The notes: generated from the sequence alone by a model not told the origin. Shown: positions 18,354 through 27,365, counted from the first letter of the stretch. The stretch: 64,000 nt of DNA from Bradyrhizobium erythrophlei (GCA_900129675.1 FSRD01000003.1:806001-870000); one strand, 5' to 3'. Made by a program: numbers and translations.

Positions 18354-19571
18354 ATGCTTCTCAGGTTCCTGCACCGTATCATCGATATCCTGCTGCATTT
18401 CGAACGACGGTTCGAGCAGCCTTTCCTGCGGCCGGCGTTCAACTATTTGCTGCGCGAACCAATCGCGCGGCTCCTCACAGCACTGATCAATCTCATGCGA
18501 AGCCGCGAGGACGTCGCGCTGGCCGAGGAGACGCCGCAGCCGGGCGAGGATCAGGATGTCCAGACCATGATCGACGAGATGCGGCGTCATCTGGTGATCG
18601 ATTTCCCGCCCGGCGGCTTCGAGCGCGCCGGCAACACCAAGACCCACGGCCTCGTGCGCGGCGAATTGACCATTGCCGACAATCTGCCGGAAGGCTTCCG
18701 GCATGGACTGTTCGCGACGCCAAGGACCTACCGGTGCTGGGTCCGCTTTTCCGGCCCCGGCCCGCATATCGAACCGGATATCGACGACGTCGGGTTTGTC
18801 AGCATCAGTGTCAAGGTGATGGGCGTTGAGGGCGACAAGCTGTGGGACGATGAAAAACACACGCAAGACTTCACGGCGGTTTGCACACCGACCTTTGTGA
18901 CGCCTGACATCAAGGCCAACGCACGACTGCAATATTGGAGCCGCCGCCATCTGCCGGCGTTCTATTTCATGGATTTTCGCGGCACCCATCTGCTGGACAT
19001 GGCGATGCAAGGCCTCTGGAACGAAACCCAGACCAACCCGCTCGGCGCCGCCTTTTACAGTTGCGTTCCCTATCTCCTGGGACCCCATCAGGCAATGCAA
19101 TACAGCTTCAGGTCCAAGACCGATGTTCACCGCAGGATTCCGCGGCTGCCGCTGCGTCCGCCCGATAATTATTTGCGCGACAACATGATCAGCACCCTCC
19201 GCGAAATGGACGTCGAATTTGAAATGCGCGTTCAGTTACAGACCGACGCCTTTTTGATGCCGATCGAAAACAACGCCGTGCTTTGGCCCGAGCGCCTGTC
19301 TCCGCGCGTGCCGGTGGCAACCTTGCGAATCCCGCGACAGGAATTCGACAGCCCCGCGCAATTCGCCTTTACCCGCAATCTGAAGTTCAATCCCTGGCAT
19401 TGTCTGCCGGAGCATCGTCCGCTCGGCAATCAGAGCCGGGCGCGCAAGCGCATGTATGACGAACTGGCAACGTTTCGTCAGAAGATGAATGGCGCAATCC
19501 ACATCGAGCCGACCGGCGAGGAACGGTTCGACCGCGGGTCAATCGCTGGCGATCCACCTCAGGGCGGCTAG
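18354..19571 (+). CDS. Catalase-family heme protein with altered distal pocket
   Basis: This protein of about 405 residues is shorter than a true catalase. Conserved catalase elements are the distal His98 in NTKTHGLVRGEL, Arg131 in WVRFSG, and the proximal R364-x3-Y368 in RARKRMYDE. The distal Asn of catalases (NNTP) aligns with Cys177 in TAVCTPTF. Related small catalase-like proteins include fatty-acid hydroperoxide-metabolising enzymes, so lipid peroxide chemistry is possible. The first 50 residues are helical and hydrophobic and could bind membrane. The ATG at 18354 is preferred because GGGGAGAG lies just upstream. The 3' end overlaps the DyP gene by 33 bases, tail to tail. Confidence 0.75.
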   Translation: MLLRFLHRIIDILLHFERRFEQPFLRPAFNYLLREPIARLLTALINLMRSREDVALAEETPQPGEDQDVQTMIDEMRRHLVIDFPPGGFERAGNTKTHGLVRGELTIADNLPEGFRHGLFATPRTYRCWVRFSGPGPHIEPDIDDVGFVSISVKVMGVEGDKLWDDEKHTQDFTAVCTPTFVTPDIKANARLQYWSRRHLPAFYFMDFRGTHLLDMAMQGLWNETQTNPLGAAFYSCVPYLLGPHQAMQYSFRSKTDVHRRIPRLPLRPPDNYLRDNMISTLREMDVEFEMRVQLQTDAFLMPIENNAVLWPERLSPRVPVATLRIPRQEFDSPAQFAFTRNLKFNPWHCLPEHRPLGNQSRARKRMYDELATFRQKMNGAIHIEPTGEERFDRGSIAGDPPQGG

Positions 19572-21134
19572 GCCCGGCAGGAAGAAATAGGCGCCGCCGC
19601 GCACGCGGACGAATTGCGGAAGGCCGCTAGCGTGCCGGCAGTGAGGGGGAGCGCCGGGCCGGGTAAACCCGTCGGTGGGCTGCGGATCGGCGATCGGGTT
19701 GGTCGGAAACGGCTCACGATTGCCGAGCAACGGGTCCTGCTCTCCCGCGAGTGCCGCAAATTTCGCGCTGGCGATCCAGGCGCCCTGAACGAATTCGAAT
19801 TGCCGCGCGATATTGGCGTTGAGGCAAAGGAAGTGGATACCGGTCTCGGGAGCAGGGATCGCTGGATCGTGCCCCAGGTCGGGATCGGGCTTCGAGCCAT
19901 ATTCCCGGCCGCGCCGCAGGATACGGTGAAAGCGAGCCGAAGCCACCGCATCATCCTCGGATCGAATAAAAGGCCATACCGTCGTATTGCGCCGCCAGGG
20001 AAGCGTGGACGAAGTCGGGCGGCGATCGCGGCGCGTGGTTAGCCCCAGTATGGTCAGCAAACTGTCGAGCGGCCCCTTCCTGCCGCCGGGCACATCGCCG
20101 GTACGCGGATTGGCACGACGAATATGGGCGCCGACCGGGCAGCTCAATCCATCCGGATCGGTATCGAACAGGAAGTCGTTGCGACCGGAGTAGCGCTCGT
20201 CAACGCCGGGAATCGACCGGCCGACGGGGAGGTCGGGGAGGGGGCTGCCGTCAAGCTTACGCCCGACCATCGACTCGGCCTGCTGCTCTTTTGTTATTCC
20301 GGAACGCGCGGCCTCGCCGGCGACCCATCGCCAGAAGCCCGCGACATCTTGGGCAAGCTGACGATAGACCAGGTAGCTGCCATTGAGGCCAAGGTCCCCA
20401 TGATCCGTCAGATCTTTCGGCAAGATGTCGACATTTTTTTCGCTTGCTGCGAGCAGCGGGCGGTCTGTCAGCAGGCCATATTCGTTTCGATAGCCGAGGA
20501 GAAGTTCGCCCAGCGCCAACAGATTGGTATAGTCTTGGTCGGCCTTGGTGCCGGGGATCCGAGGGCGGTCCCAGTCGAATGTAGGCTGCGAAATTCCGTC
20601 GCGGAATCCGAACGGCTCGGTGTTGTCCATGTCGCTGTCCGAAAGGATATCAACCTTGGACAGTCCGGCGGCCAGCGCCTGATCCAGCATCCTGTCGGTG
20701 AGCGCCTTGATTTGTTCCACGGTCGAAAACAGCATTAGCAGGATGTGCGCTTCCTTCTCGCCGACGCCCCAACGCCAGTTCGTCGGCGCATTTGCCCCGG
20801 TATCGCCCAATCGCCGAGAGCGATTGTCATTGTTTGCGATGCCGTCGACGAATTCGGGCGAGAATTGCTGTAGGATCGTGTCTTTGATGCCCAGTGCCCT
20901 TAAGCCTTCCGCCGTAAAGGCGATCTGGCTGATTTCGGGAGGGAGCTCTTTCAGAGACATTTTCGCAAGGCTCGTCGGAGTAAGGCCGCGCAGCCATTGA
21001 CGCGCGGCACTTGGCTGGACAACGCGCAACAGCACGTATCTTGCGCTCTTGTGCGAGCCGAAGGCGGTTCGGGCGATCGCCTGGATGTCGGTTGCGTCGA
21101 TCTCACGTCGCATGTTGGTTTCTCGCGCCGTCAT
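19539..21134 (-). CDS. DyP-type heme peroxidase
   Basis: This 531-residue protein has the diagnostic GFRDG motif (176-180) with catalytic aspartate, and a proximal heme His337 in CPVGAHIRRANPR. DyP peroxidases use hydrogen peroxide to oxidise dyes, aromatics or porphyrins. There is no signal peptide or encapsulin-targeting tail; the C-terminus is YFFLPGLAALRWIASD. The start at 21134 is fixed by an ATGA overlap with the upstream gene, which implies coupled translation. A longer in-frame extension into that gene is rejected. It is last in a leftward three-gene operon. Confidence 0.88.
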   Translation of the reverse strand: MTARETNMRREIDATDIQAIARTAFGSHKSARYVLLRVVQPSAARQWLRGLTPTSLAKMSLKELPPEISQIAFTAEGLRALGIKDTILQQFSPEFVDGIANNDNRSRRLGDTGANAPTNWRWGVGEKEAHILLMLFSTVEQIKALTDRMLDQALAAGLSKVDILSDSDMDNTEPFGFRDGISQPTFDWDRPRIPGTKADQDYTNLLALGELLLGYRNEYGLLTDRPLLAASEKNVDILPKDLTDHGDLGLNGSYLVYRQLAQDVAGFWRWVAGEAARSGITKEQQAESMVGRKLDGSPLPDLPVGRSIPGVDERYSGRNDFLFDTDPDGLSCPVGAHIRRANPRTGDVPGGRKGPLDSLLTILGLTTRRDRRPTSSTLPWRRNTTVWPFIRSEDDAVASARFHRILRRGREYGSKPDPDLGHDPAIPAPETGIHFLCLNANIARQFEFVQGAWIASAKFAALAGEQDPLLGNREPFPTNPIADPQPTDGFTRPGAPPHCRHASGLPQFVRVRGGAYFFLPGLAALRWIASD

Positions 21135-22432
21135 ATTTCGGCCAGCCAGCGGCGTATTTCGTCGTCGCTCATCGCCGCTTTTTCGAAGCCGTTGCGGATG
21201 CGGCTGTTGCGGGCGAGATCGTGGGCGGTCAGCCCAGGATAGGCCTTGTACCAGACGTCCGTGGGAATCTGATGGCGGCGCTGGAAGCGCTTGAATTCCT
21301 GCTCCAGCCATGCCCCGCGGGCGAGGAGCCAGTCGGTAGTGGGATAGCCGATGCCGCTCGAGAACGAGAGGTTCAGCCCAAAGCCCGCTTTGTTGATGAA
21401 GTCGTCCATATAGGCTTCGTGACCGCCGTCGTAATTGCTGCAGAAGAAGGCGCGGCGACCCTGGTCCAGAAACACCCAATGGGCGAAATGTATCGTGCCA
21501 ATGCGCGCGAGCGATCCGCGCGTGAAAATGTGGCGCGCCACCCAATTAATTCCGTAAAGGATCGCGACCTCCGTCCAGAGGCGAAACCGCCCCGGCTTGA
21601 TGGAGCCCATGGCGGTGTATTGGTTGGTTACATCATGATCCTCGCCCCCGCGAAGCTCCGCGACACGGTTGGCGTCGTAAGGTTGGTCGACGAACGGATC
21701 CGTTTGTTCGTGCCAGCGCAATGCGATGACAAACAGCACCGAACCGACGCCGAGCAGCACGATCGTGATGATTGGAAACAGTGCGAGGCAGACCAACGCG
21801 ACCACGAACGGAAGCAACAGATGCGCCACGTTGCGAATGCGCCAGGAGAGGGGCGTCGGAGGCGCCGGCTTCAGCGGCTCGGGCAACATAATCGACTGCC
21901 GCAGGCGGACGAGAATCTTCTGTGGCTCACTCTTCTCGATCCCCGATAGCGCAGCGCGCAACAGATCGTGCAGCCGCGCCTCTTCCCGCACCTGACCGAC
22001 GCTGCGTCCGACCCAATTGACGTAGGAAGCCGCGGGCTTGACCCGATGCGCGCGAAGCCAGCCGAGCAGGTCGGTGGTTTGGCCAAACTCCTCGCAATGA
22101 CCGAAGATTGTCCGCAATCCGTCCGGCCTTTGTGCCATGCGCGCCAACAGTTCATCCGCCGAGCCGTCACAATCCACCATGAAGCAGAGGTAGAACGGCT
22201 CTCTGCTTGGAAGCTGCGGATAATGGGCGCGATCGTTCAACGTGTTGTCCGCGAGCACGACGAACCGCGCAAAGTGGATCTCGTCAAAGTCGCGAAACCG
22301 CACCAGCGGGTTGTCCGGATCCGCCATGCCCGTGCGGTCGGCGAAAGTCATGGTCTTGAGCAGCGATCTCAGCTTGTCGAGCTGAACAGGATCGATCTTT
22401 GCGACGATGATGAAACTGTCTTGCGGGATCAT
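21131..22432 (-). CDS. Unknown membrane protein with two ferredoxin-like-fold units flanking a transmembrane hairpin
   Basis: This 433-residue protein belongs to no family that I recognise. Residues 1-130 read like an alpha-beta sandwich: SFIIVAKIDP at the start, then EIHFARFVVLAD and YLCFMVDCDGSADELLARM. About residues 217-250 are very hydrophobic and form one or two membrane helices. The second half repeats the pattern (TIHFAHWVFLDQGRRAFFCSNYDGGHEAYMDDFI), suggesting an internal duplication reminiscent of the two-domain DyP/chlorite dismutase fold. No heme ligand can be named. It is coupled to the DyP gene by an ATGA overlap and follows the 145-residue protein gene by 15 bases. Confidence 0.7.
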   Translation of the reverse strand: MIPQDSFIIVAKIDPVQLDKLRSLLKTMTFADRTGMADPDNPLVRFRDFDEIHFARFVVLADNTLNDRAHYPQLPSREPFYLCFMVDCDGSADELLARMAQRPDGLRTIFGHCEEFGQTTDLLGWLRAHRVKPAASYVNWVGRSVGQVREEARLHDLLRAALSGIEKSEPQKILVRLRQSIMLPEPLKPAPPTPLSWRIRNVAHLLLPFVVALVCLALFPIITIVLLGVGSVLFVIALRWHEQTDPFVDQPYDANRVAELRGGEDHDVTNQYTAMGSIKPGRFRLWTEVAILYGINWVARHIFTRGSLARIGTIHFAHWVFLDQGRRAFFCSNYDGGHEAYMDDFINKAGFGLNLSFSSGIGYPTTDWLLARGAWLEQEFKRFQRRHQIPTDVWYKAYPGLTAHDLARNSRIRNGFEKAAMSDDEIRRWLAEI

Positions 22433-22447
22433 GCCGCCAATCCGGCT

Positions 22448-22885
22448 TTAGGTCCTGAAGTCGAGCGAAAAATCGATCAACCGCGCTTTGTCCCAGTAAA
22501 CCTTGCCGAGATAGAACCCGGTTTCGATCATGCGAATTTCGTCGCGAATATGCGATGCGATCAGAGATGTCTCCGAATAATCGAGAACGATGCATTCCTT
22601 GCCGTCGAGCAAGCTCGGTGCCTTGTAGACGCGGGCGATGATCGCCTTCAGGCCGAGCACCAGAATGTGGTTTCGCAGCAACCCGGCCTTGGCGTCGAAC
22701 ACTTTGCCTTGCCAGGCGAAGATGTTGATGAACTCTGCGATCGCGCCGCTGAACGGCGTGTCGGGCGCGATGATCGCGGTACCCCTGGCTTCGCCGTCCG
22801 GGATCGGTCCGGCATCATGCGCGCTGAATAACGCGTCGAGCTGTTGTTGCGACATTTGGAGTAGCTGCTTCGAATCTAAAGCCAT
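22448..22885 (-). CDS. Unknown 145-residue protein, first gene of the DyP operon
   Basis: The family is not recognised. The protein has a mixed alpha-beta composition with no signal peptide. It includes DTPFSGAIAEFINIFAWQGKVFDA and a C-terminal LDYSETSLIASHIRDEIRMIETGFYLGKVYW. The latter resembles a lipocalin-like or acyl-binding hydrophobic strand set, but that is only an impression. A good ribosome-binding site (GGGAGAGG) precedes the ATG. It is the promoter-proximal gene of the operon with the membrane protein and DyP peroxidase, so a substrate-handling role for that system is possible. Confidence 0.65.
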   Translation of the reverse strand: MALDSKQLLQMSQQQLDALFSAHDAGPIPDGEARGTAIIAPDTPFSGAIAEFINIFAWQGKVFDAKAGLLRNHILVLGLKAIIARVYKAPSLLDGKECIVLDYSETSLIASHIRDEIRMIETGFYLGKVYWDKARLIDFSLDFRT

Positions 22886-23375
22886 CGGCCTCTCCCTTGG
22901 TCATGCCCGAAATCCATCTGGTTGTGCGATTATCGGTGGGTGTGCTTGCCCCTTTATCTGATGAGCCGCGTTCGCGACCCGTGACTCGTAAATGCAGATC
23001 GAGGAACCTCCCGAACCGGGCCGTGAGGGGTTTCGGCGTACCCCATCGAACGTGAACGGGTTCACAAGCTGAACACCCCGTCGCTAGGCGTTCGCGCACA
23101 GGACGTTCCAGCACGGTTCTAACCGGACAGATTGTACAGCAAAACTGACGTTGCGCTAGTTGCTTACTCTCGGAGAAAAGGGGGAATTAGGCTGCCCGTG
23201 GCTTGGCTTTGGACCAGGCCAACTGGAGCCGGCCCAGGCTTACGCGCGAGGGATTGGAAAGAGAGCTTAGTTTTTTCAATCGGTTATAGAGCGGCGTGCG
23301 ACAATATCTGCACCGGGAGATCAAAACAAAAACCCGGAGACGACCGGCGCGAGCCTTGAAGGCCGCACCCTGCGC
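22886..23375. other. Intergenic region between the peroxidase and nap operons
   Basis: About 490 bases hold the presumed promoter of the leftward DyP operon and the 3' end of the leftward nap operon. Short frames here lack ribosome-binding sites and motifs. A weak terminator-like structure near 23322-23347 is listed separately. Nothing else could be supported. Confidence 0.5.
23322..23347 (-). terminator. Weak rho-independent terminator candidate after napC
   Basis: Read on the minus strand just past napC, CCGG-N6-CCGG can pair and is followed by GTTTTTGTTTTG. The 4-bp stem is short, so efficiency is doubtful. Confidence 0.3.
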
Positions 23376-24014
23376 CTATTGCCAGCCCGGAATACCGCGC
23401 ATGTCCGGCAAATGATGAGCGATGCCCTTGTGGCAGTCGATGCAGGTCTTTTCGCCGGTGATCAGGAAGCGCTGGTGCGCGACGGAAGCGCGCGGCGACT
23501 GCTTGGTGATGTCCATCGATGCTGCGCTGTGACAATTGCGGCATTCAAGCGAGTCGTTGGCCTTGAACCGCGCCCATTCGTGCAGCGCCAGCTCCAGCCG
23601 ATGATCGACGAATTTTTCGCGGGTGTCGATGCTGCCGAACAGATGCCCCCAGACCTCCTTGGATGCCTGCATCTTGCGCGCGATCTTGTCGGTCCAATTG
23701 TGTGGGACATGGCAATCGGGACAGCTCGCCCGCACGCCGGAGCGGTTGGAGAAATGGATCGTGGTCTTCAGCTCCGCGAAAACGTTGTCGCGCATCTCAT
23801 GGCAGCCGGTGCAGAACTTTTCGGTGTTGGTCAGTTCAAGTGCGGTATTGAACCCGCCCCAGAACACTACGCCGGCGACGAAGCCGGCGAGCACCAGCAC
23901 GCCGAGCCCGAACACCGAACTTGGCCGGCGGAGCACACCCCACAATTCGACGACGAATGCCCAGATCCGCCCAAACCGTGACCGACGCGGTGCTGCCGCC
24001 TCGGCCGCGCTCAT
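23376..24014 (-). CDS. napC: Tetraheme c-type cytochrome NapC
   Basis: This 212-residue quinol dehydrogenase of the NapC/NirT family has one N-terminal membrane anchor (VFGLGVLVLAGFVAGVVFWGG). Four heme c motifs follow: CTGCH, CPDCH, CRNCH and CIDCH. It passes electrons from membrane quinol to the periplasmic NapAB nitrate reductase. It is the last gene of napEDABC, and its start overlaps the napB stop in an ATGA. Confidence 0.95.
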   Translation of the reverse strand: MSAAEAAAPRRSRFGRIWAFVVELWGVLRRPSSVFGLGVLVLAGFVAGVVFWGGFNTALELTNTEKFCTGCHEMRDNVFAELKTTIHFSNRSGVRASCPDCHVPHNWTDKIARKMQASKEVWGHLFGSIDTREKFVDHRLELALHEWARFKANDSLECRNCHSAASMDITKQSPRASVAHQRFLITGEKTCIDCHKGIAHHLPDMRGIPGWQ

Positions 24015-24481
24015 CGCCGTCCTCCCGGCGCGGCACGGCTCAGCATGGTGTCGATGTCGACGAAATCATTCGATACCGGAGGGGTCACGACGTTCTGCGG
24101 AACGTGGCATTCGGTGCAGAAGAAGCGGCGCGGCGACACCGAAGCCAGGAACTGGCCGTCGCGATCCATGAAATGCGTGATGCTGACCATCGGGGCTTGC
24201 GACTCCCCGGTCCGCGCGCGCGCGTGGCAGGACAGGCATTTATTCCCGTTGATGTCGATCTGGTAGCCGTCGATGCTGTGCGGGATTACCGGTGGCTGCT
24301 CGGGATAGTTGCGGGTTTCCTTCTCCGACGTATTGCGCATCGGCGTCATCGGCGCAGCGGGCCCTTCCTCATTGAGCGGGGTTGGGCCGCGCAGGCCGGA
24401 ATTGAGGTTTTGCGCCAATAGCGAGCCTGAACCGGCCGCGAGCGCGAGGACGAGCAGGAAAGTTCCGGATTTTCGGCTCAT
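24011..24481 (-). CDS. napB: Periplasmic nitrate reductase, di-heme cytochrome subunit NapB
   Basis: This 156-residue protein has a signal peptide (MSRKSGTFLLVLALAAGSGS, cleavage near LAQ). It carries two heme c sites, CLSCH and CTECH, separated as in NapB. It shuttles electrons from NapC to NapA in the periplasm. The start at 24481 is chosen because it gives a proper signal peptide; the frame to 24514 does not. It lies 5 bases after napA. Confidence 0.93.
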   Translation of the reverse strand: MSRKSGTFLLVLALAAGSGSLLAQNLNSGLRGPTPLNEEGPAAPMTPMRNTSEKETRNYPEQPPVIPHSIDGYQIDINGNKCLSCHARARTGESQAPMVSITHFMDRDGQFLASVSPRRFFCTECHVPQNVVTPPVSNDFVDIDTMLSRAAPGGRR

Positions 24482-24486
24482 GGCAT

Positions 24487-26991
24487 TCACACCCGCTCGA
24501 TGCGCACGGCGCATTTCTTGTAGTCGGTCTGCAGCGAGATCGGATCGGTGGCGTCCAGCGTCACCTTGTTGATGAGCTGCGCCTCATCGAACCACGGCAC
24601 GAACACCAGCCCTCGCGGCGTCTTGTTGCGGCCGCGGGTCTCAACCCGTGTACGGATGTAGCCGCGCCGCGACTGCACCTTGACCTCGTCGCCACGTCGG
24701 AGCTTCAACTCGGCGGCATCGTCCGGGTGCATGAAGCACACGGCTTCCGGAAACGCCTTGTAGAGTTCAGGCACGCGGCGCGTCATGGTGCCGGAATGCC
24801 AGTGTTCAAGCACGCGGCCGGTCGAGAGCCAGAATGGATATTCGTTGTCCGGCGATTCGGCGGGCGGTTCATAGGGCAGGGCGAAGATGCGCGCCTTGCC
24901 GTCGGGAAATCCGTAGAACTGAACGCCCGCACCCTGCTTCACATAGGGATCGAGGCCCTCACGGAATCGCCAGCGGGTTTCCTGACCGTTGACTACCGGC
25001 CAGCGCAACCCGCGGACCTGGTGATAGGTATCGAACGGCGCGAGGTCATGGCCGTGGCCGCGGCCGAAACTGGCGTATTCCTCGAACAGGCCCTTGTGGA
25101 CGTAGAAGCCGAACGCTTTCGACTCGTCGTTGGCGTAACCAGTTTCGATATCCGACACCGGAAACTTGTCGACCTGGCCGTTTCTGAAGAGCACGTCGAA
25201 CAGCGTTTTGCCGCGGTATTCGGGCTTCTTTGCAAGCAACTCTTCCGGCCAAACCTCCTCGGTCGTGAAGCGCTTGGAGAATTCCATGAGCTGCCAGAGA
25301 TCCGACCGCGATTCGCCCGGCGCAGACACCAATTGATGCCAGACATGGGTGCGGCGTTCGGCATTGCCGTAGGCGCCTTCCTTCTCGACCCACATCGCGG
25401 TCGGCAGGATGAGGTCAGCCGCGAGCGCGGTCACCGAGGGATAGGCGTCGGAGACAACGATGAAGTTATCGGGATTTCGATAACCGAGATAGGTTTCTTC
25501 GTTTGCGTTTGCGGCGGCCTGCAAATTGTTGTTGACCTGCACCCAATAGGCGTTGAGCAGCCCGTCCTTCAGCATCCGGTTCTGCAGCACCGCGTGGTAC
25601 CCGGGTTTGTCGGGAATGGTGCCTTCGGGCAGCTTCCAGATCTGCTCGGCCTTGTCGCGATGCGCCTTGTTGGTCACCACCATGTCCGCGGGCAGTCGGT
25701 GCGAGAAAGTGCCGACTTCGCGGGCGGTACCGCAGGCGGAGGGTTGGCCGGTCAGCGAAAACGGACTGTTGCCGGGTTCGGAGATTTTGCCGGTCAGAAG
25801 ATGAATGTTGTAGACGAGGTTGTTGCACCAGACGCCGCGGGTGTGCTGGTTGAACCCCATGGTCCAGAAACTCGTGACCTTGATCTTCGGGTCGGCATAG
25901 AGTTCGGCCAGCGCCTCGAGCCGGTTCATTGGCACGCCCGACATGTCGGCGGCTTTCTCCAGCGTGTAGTCGGAAAGGAACCTGACGTATTCGTCATAGC
26001 TGATGTCGGTGGCGTCGCCGGCCTTGGCGCGCCCGGTCGCCTTCTGCTCCAGCGGATGTTCGGGACGCAGCCCGTAACCGATGTCGGTCTGGCCGCGCTT
26101 GAACAGGGTATGTTTATCGACGAAGTCCTTGTTGACCCGGCCAGTCCTGACAATGTGGTTGGCGATGGCGTTGAGCAGGTAGAGATCGGTCTGCGGCTTG
26201 AACACTATGCCGATGTCGGCGAGGTCGAACGAGCGGTGCTCGAAGGTGGAGAGCACAGCGACACGTACATGCGGTGCTGAAAGGCGGCGGTCTGCGACGC
26301 GCGTCCACAGGATCGGGTGCATCTCGGCCATGTTCGAGCCCCACAGCACGAACGCGTCCGCAGCCTCGATGTCGTCATAGCAACCCATCGGCTCGTCGAT
26401 GCCGAAGGTGCGCATGAAGCCGACCGCGGCGGACGCCATGCAATGGCGCGCATTGGGATCGAGATTGTTGGACCGGAAGCCGGCCTTCATCAGCTTCAGT
26501 GCGGCATAGCCTTCCCAGATCGTCCATTGTCCGGAGCCGAGCATGCCGACGCCGCTTGGCCCTCGCTTCTTCAGCGCGGCCTTGAATTTCTCCGCCATGA
26601 CGTCGAAGGCTTCGTCCCACGTGACCGGCGTGAACTCGCCGTTCTTGTCGTATTTGCCATTCGTTTTGCGCAGCATCGGCCTGGTCAGCCGGTCGTGGCC
26701 GTACATGATCTTGGAAAGGAAATATCCCTTCACGCAGTTCAATCCGCGATTGACCTCGGATTTGATGTCGCCGTGGGTTGCGACCACGCGGTTGTCCTTG
26801 GTCGCGACCATCACGCTGCAGCCGGTACCGCAGAATCGGCACGGTGCCTTGTCCCATTTTAATTCGGTTTCGCCGCGCTCAGTAACGAGGTTGGCCGCGA
26901 CGGCCGTCGTCGGCATTCCGCCCGCGAGCGCCGCCATCGCGGCGGCCTCGAGCTTCAGAACCTGGCGGCGGTCGAGCTTGGGTGTGGTCAT
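24487..26991 (-). CDS. napA: Periplasmic nitrate reductase catalytic subunit NapA
   Basis: This 834-residue molybdoenzyme begins with a Tat signal (DRRQVLKLEAAAMAALAGG). The 4Fe-4S ligands are C51, C54, C58 and C86. The probable molybdenum-ligand cysteine is C184 in ARHCMASAAV. It reduces nitrate to nitrite in the periplasm using bis-MGD molybdenum, with electrons from NapB. Length and motif order match NapA throughout, with no lesion seen. NapD, encoded upstream, should chaperone its Tat signal. Confidence 0.96.
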   Translation of the reverse strand: MTTPKLDRRQVLKLEAAAMAALAGGMPTTAVAANLVTERGETELKWDKAPCRFCGTGCSVMVATKDNRVVATHGDIKSEVNRGLNCVKGYFLSKIMYGHDRLTRPMLRKTNGKYDKNGEFTPVTWDEAFDVMAEKFKAALKKRGPSGVGMLGSGQWTIWEGYAALKLMKAGFRSNNLDPNARHCMASAAVGFMRTFGIDEPMGCYDDIEAADAFVLWGSNMAEMHPILWTRVADRRLSAPHVRVAVLSTFEHRSFDLADIGIVFKPQTDLYLLNAIANHIVRTGRVNKDFVDKHTLFKRGQTDIGYGLRPEHPLEQKATGRAKAGDATDISYDEYVRFLSDYTLEKAADMSGVPMNRLEALAELYADPKIKVTSFWTMGFNQHTRGVWCNNLVYNIHLLTGKISEPGNSPFSLTGQPSACGTAREVGTFSHRLPADMVVTNKAHRDKAEQIWKLPEGTIPDKPGYHAVLQNRMLKDGLLNAYWVQVNNNLQAAANANEETYLGYRNPDNFIVVSDAYPSVTALAADLILPTAMWVEKEGAYGNAERRTHVWHQLVSAPGESRSDLWQLMEFSKRFTTEEVWPEELLAKKPEYRGKTLFDVLFRNGQVDKFPVSDIETGYANDESKAFGFYVHKGLFEEYASFGRGHGHDLAPFDTYHQVRGLRWPVVNGQETRWRFREGLDPYVKQGAGVQFYGFPDGKARIFALPYEPPAESPDNEYPFWLSTGRVLEHWHSGTMTRRVPELYKAFPEAVCFMHPDDAAELKLRRGDEVKVQSRRGYIRTRVETRGRNKTPRGLVFVPWFDEAQLINKVTLDATDPISLQTDYKKCAVRIERV

Positions 26992-27015
26992 GGCAGTTCC
27001 TTCTGACAGCAGATG

Positions 27016-27339
27016 TCAGCTTGCGTCGATGGCGTGAAAGACGAGCGAGGCGGAATAAACATCCGGCAGCAGGGCGATGGTGTTGAGCGTCGTTCCCAGC
27101 GCGCCTGCGTCTGGGGAATCGACCACGACCACGAGCTTGCCGAGGGGATCGCGGCCGTAGATCTCGCATCCGTCCAATGCGACGATTGCGGCCTCGACAC
27201 CGGCAAGCCGTTCCGGTCGCGCCTGAACCAAAATGCTTGCGATTTCGCCGCCGGGCGGCGCAACGACGCGATCGGCAGCTAGCACGCGACCTGTTATGAG
27301 GGCCCGTCGGTCGATTCCTGGATGAGTTCTGGCCACCAT
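27016..27339 (-). CDS. napD: NapA signal-peptide chaperone NapD
   Basis: This 107-residue cytoplasmic protein has the NapD pattern GGEIASILVQARPERLAGVEAAI and GKLVVVVDSPDAG. It binds the NapA Tat signal peptide and delays export until cofactor insertion. The start at 27339 follows an AGGGA site; the frame open to 27414 overlaps napE and is rejected. It is second in the nap operon. Confidence 0.88.
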   Translation of the reverse strand: MVARTHPGIDRRALITGRVLAADRVVAPPGGEIASILVQARPERLAGVEAAIVALDGCEIYGRDPLGKLVVVVDSPDAGALGTTLNTIALLPDVYSASLVFHAIDAS

Positions 27340-27365
27340 GGTGATCCCTGACAAGGCTGCTGCGG

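Noticed and set aside
19539..21545. Long leftward frame of 668 codons as a single DyP gene
   Set aside because: The first 137 codons run out of frame through the upstream membrane-protein gene. The ATGA junction at 21131-21134 and the DyP-like N-terminus after it define the true start.
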